Origin: CAZHLD01 sp964533185
GTDB lineage: Bacteria > Acidobacteriota > Terriglobia > Acidiferrales > UBA7541
Direction: 5' to 3'
DNA: 64,000 nucleotides
NCBI GenBank assembly: GCA_964533185.1
Contig: CAZHLD010000003.1
Span: 34,150-98,149, forward strand
A program made the position numbers and the translations under genes. Of the stretch, positions 43,718 to 53,226 are shown piece after piece (the stretch's first letter is position 1; each line of letters opens with the position of its first letter). Below the pieces are notes generated by a model. That model worked only from the letters and a program-made list of their open reading frames with translations. It searched no databases and was not told the DNA's origin.

Positions 43718-46102
43718 ATGACAGAAAATACAGGGATTCAATTGCACAGCGGCGAGGCGGCCCCGATCGAGAAGCTGCGGCCAGCGCCGTGGGTTGCCGT
43801 CGAACACAACCGGGCGATGACTTCGGCGGACCTGTGGTTCTTCTGGCGGGCGATTCTGCAGCGCCGCTGGGTGATTCTGGGGGTCTTTGCGGTGGTGTTT
43901 CTCGGCGTTCTGGCCGGCACGCTGCTGCAGACACCGATTTACCGGGCCACGGGGCTGCTGGAAATCCGGAAGGAAAACGCGGACGTGGTGCCGGTGGAGA
44001 CGCTCTCGACGCTGGAGCGAATCACGGACGAATACCTGGAGACGCAATTCGGAATCCTGAAAAGCCAGACGCTGGCCCAACGGGTGATCCACCAGGTGGG
44101 GATCGAGAAAGTGGAGGAATTCAATCCGCCGCCGAGCGGGTGGTCCTTCCGATTCTGGAGCCGGGATGCGGAGACGCCGGCACCGGGCGATCTGGCTCAA
44201 AGAGTTTTGGATCGCTTCCAGAAGAGGCTGGCGATCACACCGCTGCCGGGGAGCCGGCTGGTGAACGTGAGCTTTGAGTCCCAGGACCCCGAGCTGGCGG
44301 CGAAAGTCGTGAATGTGGCCCTTTCGACGTACATCGAGATGCGCATGGAAATGGGCCAGAAGGCAGCGGAATGGCTGAGCAGCCAACTGGCGGAAACGAA
44401 GACGAAGCTGGAGGAATCCGAAACGAAATTGCAACGGTATGCGAACGAGAACGGGCTGCTGTTTCTGGAGAACAAGGGCGCGACGGAAAACATCGTGGAC
44501 GAGCGGCTGCGGCAACTCCAGATGCAGATGACGCAGGCCCAGGGGAACCGGATCGAGAAGCAGTCGGTGTATGACCTGGTGGTGCAAAAGGGCGAATACG
44601 AGTCCATTCCGGGGGTGTACAGCGACGTGATGAAAGACCTGACTATCCGGGTCGCCGAACTGAAGCGCGAGTACGCGCGACTGGCGTCCACGTTCAAACC
44701 AGATTATCCCAAGAGCGAACAGGTGAAGAGCCAGATCGACGAGGTGGAAGCACAGCTGAAGCAGGAGCGGCAAAGAGTCACGGAACGGATGACGAATGAG
44801 TATCACGCCGCCGTGCAGCGAGAAGAGCTGCTGCGCCAAGCCTTCAAGAAGCAAGAGGAAGTCTCGACCACGGTGACGGAAAAGACCGGGCGATACAACA
44901 TCCTGAAGCGGGACATGGAGGCGAACCGGCAGTTGTACGACGCCTTGCAACAAAAGCTGAAAGAGGCGGGGGTGTCGGCTGGATTGAAAGCGAGCAACGC
45001 GGGGATCGTGGACACGGCGAAGGCGCCCCGGCGTCCAGATCGACCCAACCTGCTGGTGAACCTAAGCCTTGCGCTGATCGTGGGACTTGTCCTGGGGATA
45101 GGAACGGCGTTCGTGCAGGAGTACCTCGACACCCGGGTGAGAACGGCCGAAGAAATCAGTTCGTTCTCGGAAGCGCCGGCGCTGGCGATGATCCCGTCGA
45201 TAAGCTCGGTGAGCGGCCACAGACAAGAGCGAAAAGACGGTGCAGGCCGACGGCTGCTGCCGATGACAGCCGGAAAGGCAGCGGCGGGATCGCCGGAATG
45301 GTATCGGATTGACAAGGACCGCCAGCGCTATTCGGCGCTTGCAGAGGCTTTCGGCGGGCTACGGACGTCGATCCTGCTCGGTGCGGCGGGCCCGCGGACG
45401 AGGTCACTGCTGGTGACGAGCTCGCAGCCCGGGGAAGGCAAGACCACGGTGTCGTCGAATCTGGCGATCTCGCTGGCGCAACTGGGACGGCGGGTGTTGT
45501 TGATCGATGCCGACATCCGGCGGCCGTGTCTGCACCGTGTGTTCCGGGCACCGAACCACGCGGGATTGGCCGACGTGCTCGCCGAAGAATCTGAAGCGAG
45601 TATGAAACGGAGCAACGGGCGCAAGGACTGGCGGAATCTCGTGCACCGGAACTTAGTCACCGGGCTGGACTTGCTGACCAGCGGGGTGCCGCCGGAGAAT
45701 CCGGCCGAGCTGCTGTCGTCGTTGCGGATGCGCCATCTGGTGAGCGAGGCGCTACTGAGCTACGACTTCGTGCTGCTGGATTCGCCCGCACTTTTCATCA
45801 ACGCGGCGGACGCGAGGATCCTGGCGCGGCTGGTGGATGGAAGCGTTCTGGTGGTGCGCAGCGGATACACGCCGCGGGACGTGGTGCAGCGAGCGCTGGC
45901 ACAGGCCAACAACGTGATCGGCATCGTGCTGAACGCCCTGGACATCCGGGGGCTGCCGGCCTACTACCGGGCGTACTACGGGACAGAAGGCGGCCCCACG
46001 GTCGGAAAAACAGATTCGCCGCCCGGAGTTCCTAACGGCGCGGAACCGAAAGAGGGAGCCGTCATGGATAGTGCGGCACCTGAAAAGAAGCTCGAGGCAT
46101 AA
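43718..46102 (+). CDS. Wzc-like polysaccharide co-polymerase with BY-type tyrosine kinase domain
   Basis: 794 residues. Transmembrane segments at about 50-68 and 445-468 frame a Wzz domain with long coiled coil (residues about 200-400; TKLEESETKLQRYANENG and QIDEVEAQLKQERQRV). The cytoplasmic kinase keeps Walker A SSQPGEGKT (about 568-576), Walker A' VLLIDADIRRP (about 593) and DFVLLDSPAL. The tail has a small Tyr group (LPAYYRAYYGTE) that could be autophosphorylated; the usual longer Tyr cluster is not present. The protein controls chain length and export with the Wza-like channel. Operon with genes on both sides (32 and 2 bases away). Confidence 0.93.
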   Translation: MTENTGIQLHSGEAAPIEKLRPAPWVAVEHNRAMTSADLWFFWRAILQRRWVILGVFAVVFLGVLAGTLLQTPIYRATGLLEIRKENADVVPVETLSTLERITDEYLETQFGILKSQTLAQRVIHQVGIEKVEEFNPPPSGWSFRFWSRDAETPAPGDLAQRVLDRFQKRLAITPLPGSRLVNVSFESQDPELAAKVVNVALSTYIEMRMEMGQKAAEWLSSQLAETKTKLEESETKLQRYANENGLLFLENKGATENIVDERLRQLQMQMTQAQGNRIEKQSVYDLVVQKGEYESIPGVYSDVMKDLTIRVAELKREYARLASTFKPDYPKSEQVKSQIDEVEAQLKQERQRVTERMTNEYHAAVQREELLRQAFKKQEEVSTTVTEKTGRYNILKRDMEANRQLYDALQQKLKEAGVSAGLKASNAGIVDTAKAPRRPDRPNLLVNLSLALIVGLVLGIGTAFVQEYLDTRVRTAEEISSFSEAPALAMIPSISSVSGHRQERKDGAGRRLLPMTAGKAAAGSPEWYRIDKDRQRYSALAEAFGGLRTSILLGAAGPRTRSLLVTSSQPGEGKTTVSSNLAISLAQLGRRVLLIDADIRRPCLHRVFRAPNHAGLADVLAEESEASMKRSNGRKDWRNLVHRNLVTGLDLLTSGVPPENPAELLSSLRMRHLVSEALLSYDFVLLDSPALFINAADARILARLVDGSVLVVRSGYTPRDVVQRALAQANNVIGIVLNALDIRGLPAYYRAYYGTEGGPTVGKTDSPPGVPNGAEPKEGAVMDSAAPEKKLEA

Positions 46103-46104
46103 AG

Positions 46105-46704
46105 ATGCGATTTCTCTCCTTTCTATCGCCAACGCGGCTGATGAGGAGCAAGGCTGAGGCCACGATAGCCGATGCCGCGAAAGTGGCCACGCGGGCGGCA
46201 GGAGTACCGACGTTCCGCCGTTCGCTACCGGACCTGGCCCGAGAGCTGGCGCGTGCACGGCGGTATGGAAGGCCACTGTCGGTGGTAGTCCTGAGTCTGG
46301 GCAATGGCCACCTGGCCGAAGAAGTGCGGCGGGTGAACGGCAACAACTGGAACTCGGCGAAAGACGTGATGCTGCTGACGCGGACGTCGCAGGTAGCGTC
46401 CATCGTGTTCGGCTGGGTGCTGCAGGAGGCGCTGCGCGAGAGCGACACGCTGAGCTACTTCGCGGCGGACAACCGCTACGTGATCCTGATGACAGAGTCA
46501 ACGCACGAGCAAGCGCGCAAGGCGATGGAGCGGCTGAGCGCGCTGTACTACCAGAGAACGCTGGACCATCTGCGAGCGGGAATCGCGCAATTCCCGGACG
46601 ACGGTCTGACGCTGGAAGACCTTATGGTGAGCGCGCAGCAAGCCTGGCACGAGAAGCCGGTGGGCAACGGGTCGCAAAAACCATTGATGGAGAAGAGTGA
46701 GTGA
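46105..46704 (+). CDS. degenerate GGDEF-like domain protein
   Basis: 199 residues. The layout follows a diguanylate cyclase domain: LARELARARRYGRPLSVVVLSLGNG at the start, VLQEALRESDTLSYFAADNRYVILMTES in the middle, and LRAGIAQFPDDGLTLEDLMVSAQQAWHE at the end (the usual GIAxFPxDGxT...LLxxAD). The active-site GGDEF loop is replaced by FAADN, so it should not make cyclic di-GMP. It could bind a nucleotide or serve as a protein-interaction module. It sits between the wzc-like gene (2 bases) and the sugar transferase gene (4-base overlap), so it is a core part of the operon. Confidence 0.75.
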   Translation: MRFLSFLSPTRLMRSKAEATIADAAKVATRAAGVPTFRRSLPDLARELARARRYGRPLSVVVLSLGNGHLAEEVRRVNGNNWNSAKDVMLLTRTSQVASIVFGWVLQEALRESDTLSYFAADNRYVILMTESTHEQARKAMERLSALYYQRTLDHLRAGIAQFPDDGLTLEDLMVSAQQAWHEKPVGNGSQKPLMEKSE

Positions 46705-47489
46705 GCACGGGCTGGGTTCATCACGACAAGCCGAACCGGCGGGCAGCGAAGGAAGAACCGCCGCCGCCGGCGGGTGAGGCGCACAGTAGTGCTCCGCCCG
46801 TAGAGCGGGTGGACCTGGACGAATACTTCACGCGCGCGTTTCCGGAGAAGGCCTGGTACGAGCGGGACAAGGGGCCGTGGCTGAGCCGGCGGGCCTACCG
46901 GCGAATCAAGCGACTGATGGACCTGGGGAGCAGCAGCGCGCTGCTGATTGTGGTGCTGCCGATCCTGGTGTTGTGCGCGATCGCGATCAAGCTGGACTCG
47001 CGCGGGCCGGTGTGGTTTTCGCAGGCGCGGACAGGCAAGGGCGGGCGGCGATTCCGGATGTACAAGTTGCGCACGATGGTGGAAAACGCGGAGGAACTCA
47101 AGACCAAGTACCAGCACCTGAATGAACTGAGCTATCCGGACTTCAAGATCACGAACGATCCGCGGGTGACGCGGGTGGGACGCATCCTGCGGAAGACGAG
47201 CCTGGACGAGCTGCCGCAGATCTTCAACGTATTGCGGGGAGAGATGAGCCTGGTGGGGCCGCGGCCGACGTCGTTCAGCGCAAGCACGTACAGCCTGTGG
47301 CACACGGCGCGGCTGGCGGTGAAACCCGGATTGACGGGGCTGTGGCAGGTGTCCGGCCGGAACGAACTGGACTTTGACGACCGGCTGCGGCTGGACATTG
47401 CGTACATGCGGAACCAATGCCTGTGGCTGGATCTTCAGATTCTGTTGCGAACGACCGGCTGCGTGGTGAGCGGCCGCGGAGCGAACTAA
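46701..47489 (+). CDS. polyprenyl-phosphate sugar-1-phosphate transferase (WbaP/WcaJ-like)
   Basis: 262 residues, GTG start overlapping the previous stop (GTGA). A membrane segment at about 75-95 is followed by the catalytic domain: [62 protein letters not shown] and [30 protein letters not shown]. These are the family hallmarks, including the Asp-Glu catalytic pair in LDELPQ. It transfers a sugar-1-phosphate to undecaprenyl phosphate and so starts repeat-unit assembly. The first 65 residues are charged and not conserved. The sugar substrate cannot be read from the sequence. Confidence 0.92.
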   Translation: MSTGWVHHDKPNRRAAKEEPPPPAGEAHSSAPPVERVDLDEYFTRAFPEKAWYERDKGPWLSRRAYRRIKRLMDLGSSSALLIVVLPILVLCAIAIKLDSRGPVWFSQARTGKGGRRFRMYKLRTMVENAEELKTKYQHLNELSYPDFKITNDPRVTRVGRILRKTSLDELPQIFNVLRGEMSLVGPRPTSFSASTYSLWHTARLAVKPGLTGLWQVSGRNELDFDDRLRLDIAYMRNQCLWLDLQILLRTTGCVVSGRGAN

Positions 47490-47492
47490 GAG

Positions 47493-48656
47493 ATGTCCGA
47501 CATCACCCTATTGGGATTCTGGCTGACACTCGCTGCGCTGGTGTACGTCTATGCCGGATTTCCACTGCTGGTGGTAACGGTGGGCAGGCTGCGGCGGCAA
47601 GAGGTGAAGAAGAAGCCGATTACGCCCGCGATGAGCCTGATCATCGCGGCGTACAACGAGGAAAAGAGCATCGGTGCGCGGCTGGAAAACGCGCTGGCGC
47701 TGGATTATCCGACGAAGGCGCTCGAGATGATTGTCGTGTCGGACGGCTCGACGGACCAAACCGCAGCGATCGTGGAGGGCTACGCGGACCGGGGAGTGCG
47801 GTTACTGCGTCTGCCACGGAGCGGAAAAATCCCGGCGCTGAATGCGGGCGTCACCCACGCAACGGGGGAGGTGCTGGTGTTTTCGGACGCCAATTCGATG
47901 TACCACCGGCAGGCGCTGCGGAAGCTGGCGCGGAATTTCGCCGACCCGGAAGTGGGAGGCGTGGCCGGGAACACCGCTTACACGATTCCGGAGGAGAGCG
48001 AATCGAGCAGCCGGGGCGAGGATTTATATTGGAATTACGACACCTGGCTCAAGGAACTGGAGAGCCAGTCGGGCAGCGTGGTTTCCGCGCACGGCGGGAT
48101 GTACGCAATTCGGCGCGAACTCTACCAACCGATTCCCGACCCGGCGGTGACCGATGATTTTGCGATTTCGACGGCGGTGATCGAGCAGGGGAAACGACTG
48201 GTGTTTGAGAGCGAAGCGCTCTCCTACGAAGCGGCGGTGCCGGAAGCCGGGCGAGAGTTCCGGCGGCGGACACGTCTGATGACGCGCGGCCTGCGCGGCC
48301 TGCTGCTGCGGAAGCGGCTGCTGAACCCCTTCCGCTACGGGTTCTACTCGCTGGTGCTGTTCTCGCACAAGGTGCTGCGGCGGCTGCTGCCGGTGGCGCT
48401 GCTGATCCTGCTTGCGAGCAGTGCGGCGTTGAGCAGAAGCGGGACGCTGTACCTGGTTGCGACGGCCGGGCAAGTGGCGTTTTACAGCGTGGCAGGAATC
48501 GGCTACCTGCTGCGGCGTACGCGGTTCGGACAGCAGAAGTATCTGTACATCCCGTTTTTCTATTGCATGGCCAATGCGGCTGCGTTGGTGGCAGTCGCCA
48601 AGCTGATCCGCGGCGAGCGAATCGCGCAGTGGCAGCCGCAAAGGCACAGTCCCTGA
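47493..48656 (+). CDS. membrane glycosyltransferase family 2
   Basis: 387 residues. An N-terminal helix (about 6-30) is followed by a GT-A domain: PAMSLIIAAYNEEKSIGARLENAL, MIVVSDGSTDQTAAIV, LVFSDANSMY (DxD-like) and AHGGMYAIRRELY, with PAVTDDFAISTAVIEQG holding the likely base (Asp-Asp). Three or four membrane helices close the protein (about 285-375), an architecture shared with processive synthases such as HasA or PgaC; a QxxRW motif is not seen (REFRRRTRLMTRG is at its place). It adds a sugar to the lipid-linked or growing chain. It follows the sugar transferase gene by three bases. Confidence 0.9.
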   Translation: MSDITLLGFWLTLAALVYVYAGFPLLVVTVGRLRRQEVKKKPITPAMSLIIAAYNEEKSIGARLENALALDYPTKALEMIVVSDGSTDQTAAIVEGYADRGVRLLRLPRSGKIPALNAGVTHATGEVLVFSDANSMYHRQALRKLARNFADPEVGGVAGNTAYTIPEESESSSRGEDLYWNYDTWLKELESQSGSVVSAHGGMYAIRRELYQPIPDPAVTDDFAISTAVIEQGKRLVFESEALSYEAAVPEAGREFRRRTRLMTRGLRGLLLRKRLLNPFRYGFYSLVLFSHKVLRRLLPVALLILLASSAALSRSGTLYLVATAGQVAFYSVAGIGYLLRRTRFGQQKYLYIPFFYCMANAAALVAVAKLIRGERIAQWQPQRHSP

Positions 48657-48727
48657 GCAAGGTAGGTTGAGATGTAAGTGAGACTAAGAAGGAGGAAAGA
48701 CCCCGAGATATACGGTCAACCGAAACT

Positions 48728-49732
48728 ATGCGAATCCTGATCGCCAGCCCGATCGACCCACCAGCCATACACGAGCTGAACCAACGGCATGACGTGGTGT
48801 GCGCCTTTAGCGCACCAGAAGATGAGCTCAAGAAGAAGATCAGCGATCGAGAAGTCCTTGTGTTTCGAAGCGGGGTGAGCCTCTCCACCGAGGTACTGAA
48901 CAGCGCGCCGCACCTGAAGCTGCTGGTGCGAGCGGGCTGCGGAGTGGACAACCTGGATTTGGACTACGTGCGGTCGCACAAGATCGCGTTTATGAGGATC
49001 CCGGAGCCGGCAGCGCAGGCAGTGTCCGAAATGGCCATCGCGCTGATGCTGGCGATTGCGCGCAACCTACGAGAGGCCGACCGGCTGTGGAGGCAAGGAC
49101 ACTGGGTGAAGTACGAGATCGAGGGGTACCTGCTGACGGGGAAGACGCTGGGCATCGTGGGCACAGGAAATATCGGCTCGCGTCTGGGTCAACTGGGCGC
49201 GGCGCTGGGGATGAAGACCATCGGGTGCGTAGAGAACCCCAATCCAACCATTGCGGCCCAGCTGGCGGAAAAGGGCATCCGGCTGACGACGTTCGATGAG
49301 GTGATCACGCGGGCCGACTTCCTGAGCATCAATGTGCCGCTGAGCGTGTCGACGCAAAACCTGATAAATGCGGACGTGCTCGCGCGGATGAAACAGGGAG
49401 CCATCCTCGTCAACCTGGCGCGAGGCGGCGTGGTGGACGAGACGGCGCTCTACCGACAATTGCAGCCCGGCGGACGGTTGCGAGGCGCGGGAGTGGACGT
49501 GCACGAACAGGAAGGCGAAGGAAAGATTTCACTTCTGGCGAGACTGCCCAATGTCGTGCTGACCCCGCACATCGGCGCAATGACCGTGGACACACAACGA
49601 CAGATTGGGAAGCGGGTGGTTGAAATTATCTGTTCGTTCTCATCGAACGGGCGGGTAACAGGGCCGGTCCGCACGGATGAGGGCCAAGCGGCGCAACCAA
49701 TCGCGTGTTCGGACAATACGCAGTTGCCGTAG
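48728..49732 (+). CDS. D-2-hydroxyacid dehydrogenase; candidate phosphonopyruvate reductase
   Basis: 334 residues with the full D-2-hydroxyacid dehydrogenase/SerA-like fold: substrate domain halves around a Rossmann domain ([28 protein letters not shown], about 136-163), catalytic Arg in [10 protein letters not shown], Glu in [11 protein letters not shown] and His in LTPHIGAMT. The C-terminal ACT-type regulatory domain of long SerA proteins is absent. It lies 25 bases before the PEP mutase gene. That mutase needs a strong follow-up reaction, so reduction of phosphonopyruvate to phosphonolactate is an attractive role; this is inference. Alternatives are phosphoglycerate, glyoxylate or hydroxypyruvate reduction. 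It starts a new sub-operon 71 bases after the GT2 gene. Confidence 0.85.
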   Translation: MRILIASPIDPPAIHELNQRHDVVCAFSAPEDELKKKISDREVLVFRSGVSLSTEVLNSAPHLKLLVRAGCGVDNLDLDYVRSHKIAFMRIPEPAAQAVSEMAIALMLAIARNLREADRLWRQGHWVKYEIEGYLLTGKTLGIVGTGNIGSRLGQLGAALGMKTIGCVENPNPTIAAQLAEKGIRLTTFDEVITRADFLSINVPLSVSTQNLINADVLARMKQGAILVNLARGGVVDETALYRQLQPGGRLRGAGVDVHEQEGEGKISLLARLPNVVLTPHIGAMTVDTQRQIGKRVVEIICSFSSNGRVTGPVRTDEGQAAQPIACSDNTQLP

Positions 49733-49757
49733 AGAAAGAAAAGAGGCACGAACGACC

Positions 49758-50753
49758 ATGACGCGGAAAACGACACAGTTCAAGGGGCTGTTGCGCTCGA
49801 GGAATCTCGAGTTTCTGCTGGAAGGACACAACGGGCTGAGCGCCAAGATTGTGGAAGAAACGGGGTTCAAAGGAATCTGGGCGAGCGGCCTCTCCATTGC
49901 GGCGTCGCTGGGAGTGCGGGACAGCAACGAGGCGAGCTGGACGCAGGTGCTGGAAGTGGTGGAGTTCATGAGCGACGCCACGACCATCCCGATACTGCTG
50001 GACGCGGACACGGGCTACGGGAACTTCAATAACGCGCGGCGGCTGGTGCGCAAGCTGGAGCAGCGGGGCGTAGCGGCGATGTGCATTGAGGACAAACTGT
50101 TCCCGAAGACCAACTCGTTTATCAACGGAGAACATCAACCGCTGGCCGAAATCGAAGAGTTTGCCGGGAAGATCAAGGCGGCGAAGGATACCCAACAGGA
50201 CCCGGACTTCTGTGTGGTGGCCAGGATTGAGTCGTTGATTGCGGGCTGGGGCATGGACGAAACGTTGAAGAGAGCCCATGCCTATTGCGAAGCCGGCGCG
50301 GACGCGCTGTTGGTGCACAGCAAGCGGCCGCAGCCGGACCAGGTGCTGGAATTCATGAAGCACTGGGGCGGGACGTGCCCGGTGGTGATTGTCCCGACGA
50401 TGTACTACCGGACACCGGTGCAGACGTTTGCCGATGCGGGAATCAGCGTGGTGATCTGGGCGAACCATCTGCTGCGAGCCGGAGTCCGCGCCATGCAGAA
50501 GACGGCGCAGGAGATCTTTGAAGCGCAGTCCATCCTGCCAGTGGAAGAAAAGATCGTCTCCGTGAAAGAGATTTTCCGGCTGCAGGGAGCGGAAGAACTC
50601 AGCGCGGCCGAGCTGATTTACCTGCCACACACGAACGGCGCGAACGGCTCGAATGGCAAGGCGACCAATAATGGTAATGGAGTCGCTGCGGGGCCGGCAA
50701 AGGCGAGGCCAGTGATGAAGACGGGAAAGATGCTCAAGGAGTCGCAACGGTGA
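49758..50753 (+). CDS. pepM: phosphoenolpyruvate mutase (phosphonate biosynthesis)
   Basis: 331 residues. The enzyme rearranges phosphoenolpyruvate to phosphonopyruvate, forming the C-P bond that begins nearly all phosphonate pathways. Family marks are nearly complete: [16 protein letters not shown] (metal-binding Asp residues), [12 protein letters not shown] (the EDKxFPKxNS signature that separates the mutase from other isocitrate-lyase relatives), [48 protein letters not shown] and [14 protein letters not shown]-terminal tail rich in Asn, Gly and Ala (about residues 292-318) is not part of the domain. ATG 49758 is chosen as the start of homology. No phosphonopyruvate decarboxylase gene follows, unlike in aminoethylphosphonate loci. 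Confidence 0.95.
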   Translation: MTRKTTQFKGLLRSRNLEFLLEGHNGLSAKIVEETGFKGIWASGLSIAASLGVRDSNEASWTQVLEVVEFMSDATTIPILLDADTGYGNFNNARRLVRKLEQRGVAAMCIEDKLFPKTNSFINGEHQPLAEIEEFAGKIKAAKDTQQDPDFCVVARIESLIAGWGMDETLKRAHAYCEAGADALLVHSKRPQPDQVLEFMKHWGGTCPVVIVPTMYYRTPVQTFADAGISVVIWANHLLRAGVRAMQKTAQEIFEAQSILPVEEKIVSVKEIFRLQGAEELSAAELIYLPHTNGANGSNGKATNNGNGVAAGPAKARPVMKTGKMLKESQR

Positions 50754-50778
50754 GCAGGGAGCAGCGCAGGACAATTCG

Positions 50779-53226
50779 ATGCGGGGAAGAAACGTGCGAG
50801 TGAACGCAGAACACGCGCGGACACCACGTGCAATCGTGATTGACCTCGATTGCATGACGGGCTTGCAGACGGCGCGGATCCTGGCGGGGCACAACGTGCC
50901 CGTGGTCGGGATCGCCCGGGACGCAAAGCACCCGTGCAGCCGGACGAACGTGTGCGAGCAGGTGCACATTGCGGACACGGCCGGTGAGGAATTCATCGAG
51001 TTGCTGGAAAAGATGGGGCCGCACTGGAAGCAGAAGCCGGTTCTCTTTCCGTGCGCCGACCTGAGCGTGCTGATGCTTTCGCGGAACCGCGAGAGCCTGC
51101 AAGCGTGGTACGAGATCCTGCTGCCCGAGCCGCACGTGATTGAGATGATGATGGACAAGTTCAGCTTCCTCGACTTCGCGCAGAAGGAAGGGCTGCCGAT
51201 TCCGAAGACGTACTTCCTGAAGCGGAGGTCGGAGGCCGAGCAAGCGGCGCAAGAGCTGAGTTATCCCTGCCTGCTGAAACCGCCGGTGCGGACGCAACAG
51301 TGGAAGGACTCCACGCCGGCCAAGGCGATCAAGATTGTCAGCCCGGAACACCTGCTCGAGACGTACGACCAGTGCGCGCCGTGGGCGCAAATGTTGCTGG
51401 TGCAGGAGTGGATCGAGGGGACGGACGCGGACCTGTATTCGTGCAACTGCTACTTCAATGCGAATTCCGAGCCGGTGGTGACGTTCGTTTCGCGGAAGCT
51501 GCGGCAGTGGCCGCCAGAAGTGGGGACGAGCTGCCTGGCGGAAGAAGTCCGGGATGACTTCGTGCTGGAAGAGACGGTGAAGCTCTTCCGAAAGGTGAAC
51601 TTCCGCGGGCTCGGGTACGTGGAGATGAAGAAAGACCCCACGAGCGGGAAGCACTACATCGTCGAGCCGAACATCGGGCGGCCGACAGGACGGTCGGCGA
51701 TCGCGGAGGCAGGCGGAGTCGAGCTGGTCTATTCCGCGTATTGCGATGCGGTGGGATTGCCGCTGCCGGAAAACCGGAAGCAGAAGTACCAGGGAGCGAA
51801 GTGGATTTACTTGCGGCGAGATTGTCAGTCGGCGCTGCACTATTGGCGGCGGGGCGAGCTGACACTGGGAGAGTGGTGGAAGTCGCTGCAAGGCCAGAAG
51901 ACGGACGCGCTCTTCTCGTGGCGAGACCCGGCGCCGTTCCTGTTGGACCTGTACAAGGGGCTGGGGAAGTTCACGCTGAACGGAAGCACGAACGGGCACA
52001 AGCCGGCGACGGCGGCTGCGGTTGCGCCGGCAGTTTCCAGCAATGGGCACAAACGTGCGGAGAAACAGGAAGTAGAAGCACCTGTTGCGAAAGAACCGAG
52101 TCCCCAAACGTTTGATTATGACATCCACGGCATTGTGGGCGTGCGGCTGGTGAACGCTTGGGAGAGCGATGCGGCCGCAGTGGCGCGACAGCTTGGGCCG
52201 CTGCAGCAGACCTTAACGCGGGAACCGGAAATTGTGGTGCGATTTGTGGAAAAGCTGCCGACACCGAATTTGCAATATGTAGAGCTGGAGAAGAGCGGGT
52301 TTGCAGGCGACGACTTCTATTTGCTGGAGAGCGGGAAGCGGAAGGCGAAGGCGCGGATTGCGTTTGAGCAGATTGGCGGGCAGTGCGAGATCGTCTGCGA
52401 GAGCGGGCTGAGCGCGGTGCCGCTGCTGATGGCCATCGTCAACGTGACGGCGCTGAAGAAGCGGTGGGTGGCGCTGCATGCGTCGGCGTTTGAGTACGAA
52501 GGGACGGGAGTGTTGCTAACGGGCTGGTCAAAGGGAGGCAAGACGGAAGCGCTGCTGGCGTTTGCGGCGCAGGGAGCGAAATTCATCGGGGATGAGTGGA
52601 TCCTGCTGGATGAGAGCGGCGAGCGGATGTACGGCATACCGGAAAACATACGGTTGTGCGACTGGCACCTTGAGAGCCTGAGTGAGGCGCGAAAGCACGT
52701 CAAAGGGACAAAGCTCTTTGTGTTCCGGGCGGTACGGTGGCTGGACCGGATGCAGAGCGCGATGGCGAACACCTGGATGGGACGGCTGCTTCCCTTCCGG
52801 CTGCTGCGGGAGGCGCTGCCGGCGGTGAAGCGGCAACTGAATGTGCAATTGGAACCGGAGAAGATTTTTGGAGCGGGGATCGGGCCGTTTGAGGGCAAGC
52901 TGGAGAAGGTATTTTTCCTGATGAGCCATGAAGGAGAAGAGATTTCGGTGGAGGCGACGGACCCGCGGCAGGTGGCAATGCGGATGGCGGCCTCGGTGCA
53001 GTACGAGCAGCAACAGCTCTTTGGGAATTACCTCGCGTACAAATTTGCGTTTCCGGCGCGGAGGAACGAGCTACTGGAGCGCGCGGCCATACTGCAATGC
53101 AACCTGCTAGGCCATGCGCTGGCCGGCAAGGAAGCGTACGTGGTGCGGCATCCGTACCGCGTGTCGCTGGACAAGCTTTATGAGGCGATGAAGCCCTACT
53201 GTGCAGTCAGGGGGGAACGAGCATGA
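50779..53226 (+). CDS. ATP-grasp ligase fused to an HPr-kinase-like P-loop domain
   Basis: 815 residues in two parts. Residues about 15-395 are an ATP-grasp protein: VLFPCADLSVLML, MMDKFSFLDFAQKEGLPIPKTYF, CLLKPPVR, LLVQEWIEGTDADLYS and GYVEMKKDPTSGKHYIVEPNIGRPTG (metal-binding Glu and Asn). A Gly-, Asn- and Ala-rich linker (about 405-450) joins it to a domain (about 455-815) resembling HPr kinase/PEP-carboxykinase P-loop proteins, with LHASAFEYEGTGVLLTGWSKGGKTEALLAF (Walker A about 581-588) and FIGDEWILLDES. The first half probably joins a carboxylate to an amine; the second may phosphorylate a hydroxyl. Both roles are family-based guesses. It lies 25 bases after pepM and overlaps the NusG-like gene by four bases. 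Confidence 0.85.
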   Translation: MRGRNVRVNAEHARTPRAIVIDLDCMTGLQTARILAGHNVPVVGIARDAKHPCSRTNVCEQVHIADTAGEEFIELLEKMGPHWKQKPVLFPCADLSVLMLSRNRESLQAWYEILLPEPHVIEMMMDKFSFLDFAQKEGLPIPKTYFLKRRSEAEQAAQELSYPCLLKPPVRTQQWKDSTPAKAIKIVSPEHLLETYDQCAPWAQMLLVQEWIEGTDADLYSCNCYFNANSEPVVTFVSRKLRQWPPEVGTSCLAEEVRDDFVLEETVKLFRKVNFRGLGYVEMKKDPTSGKHYIVEPNIGRPTGRSAIAEAGGVELVYSAYCDAVGLPLPENRKQKYQGAKWIYLRRDCQSALHYWRRGELTLGEWWKSLQGQKTDALFSWRDPAPFLLDLYKGLGKFTLNGSTNGHKPATAAAVAPAVSSNGHKRAEKQEVEAPVAKEPSPQTFDYDIHGIVGVRLVNAWESDAAAVARQLGPLQQTLTREPEIVVRFVEKLPTPNLQYVELEKSGFAGDDFYLLESGKRKAKARIAFEQIGGQCEIVCESGLSAVPLLMAIVNVTALKKRWVALHASAFEYEGTGVLLTGWSKGGKTEALLAFAAQGAKFIGDEWILLDESGERMYGIPENIRLCDWHLESLSEARKHVKGTKLFVFRAVRWLDRMQSAMANTWMGRLLPFRLLREALPAVKRQLNVQLEPEKIFGAGIGPFEGKLEKVFFLMSHEGEEISVEATDPRQVAMRMAASVQYEQQQLFGNYLAYKFAFPARRNELLERAAILQCNLLGHALAGKEAYVVRHPYRVSLDKLYEAMKPYCAVRGERA

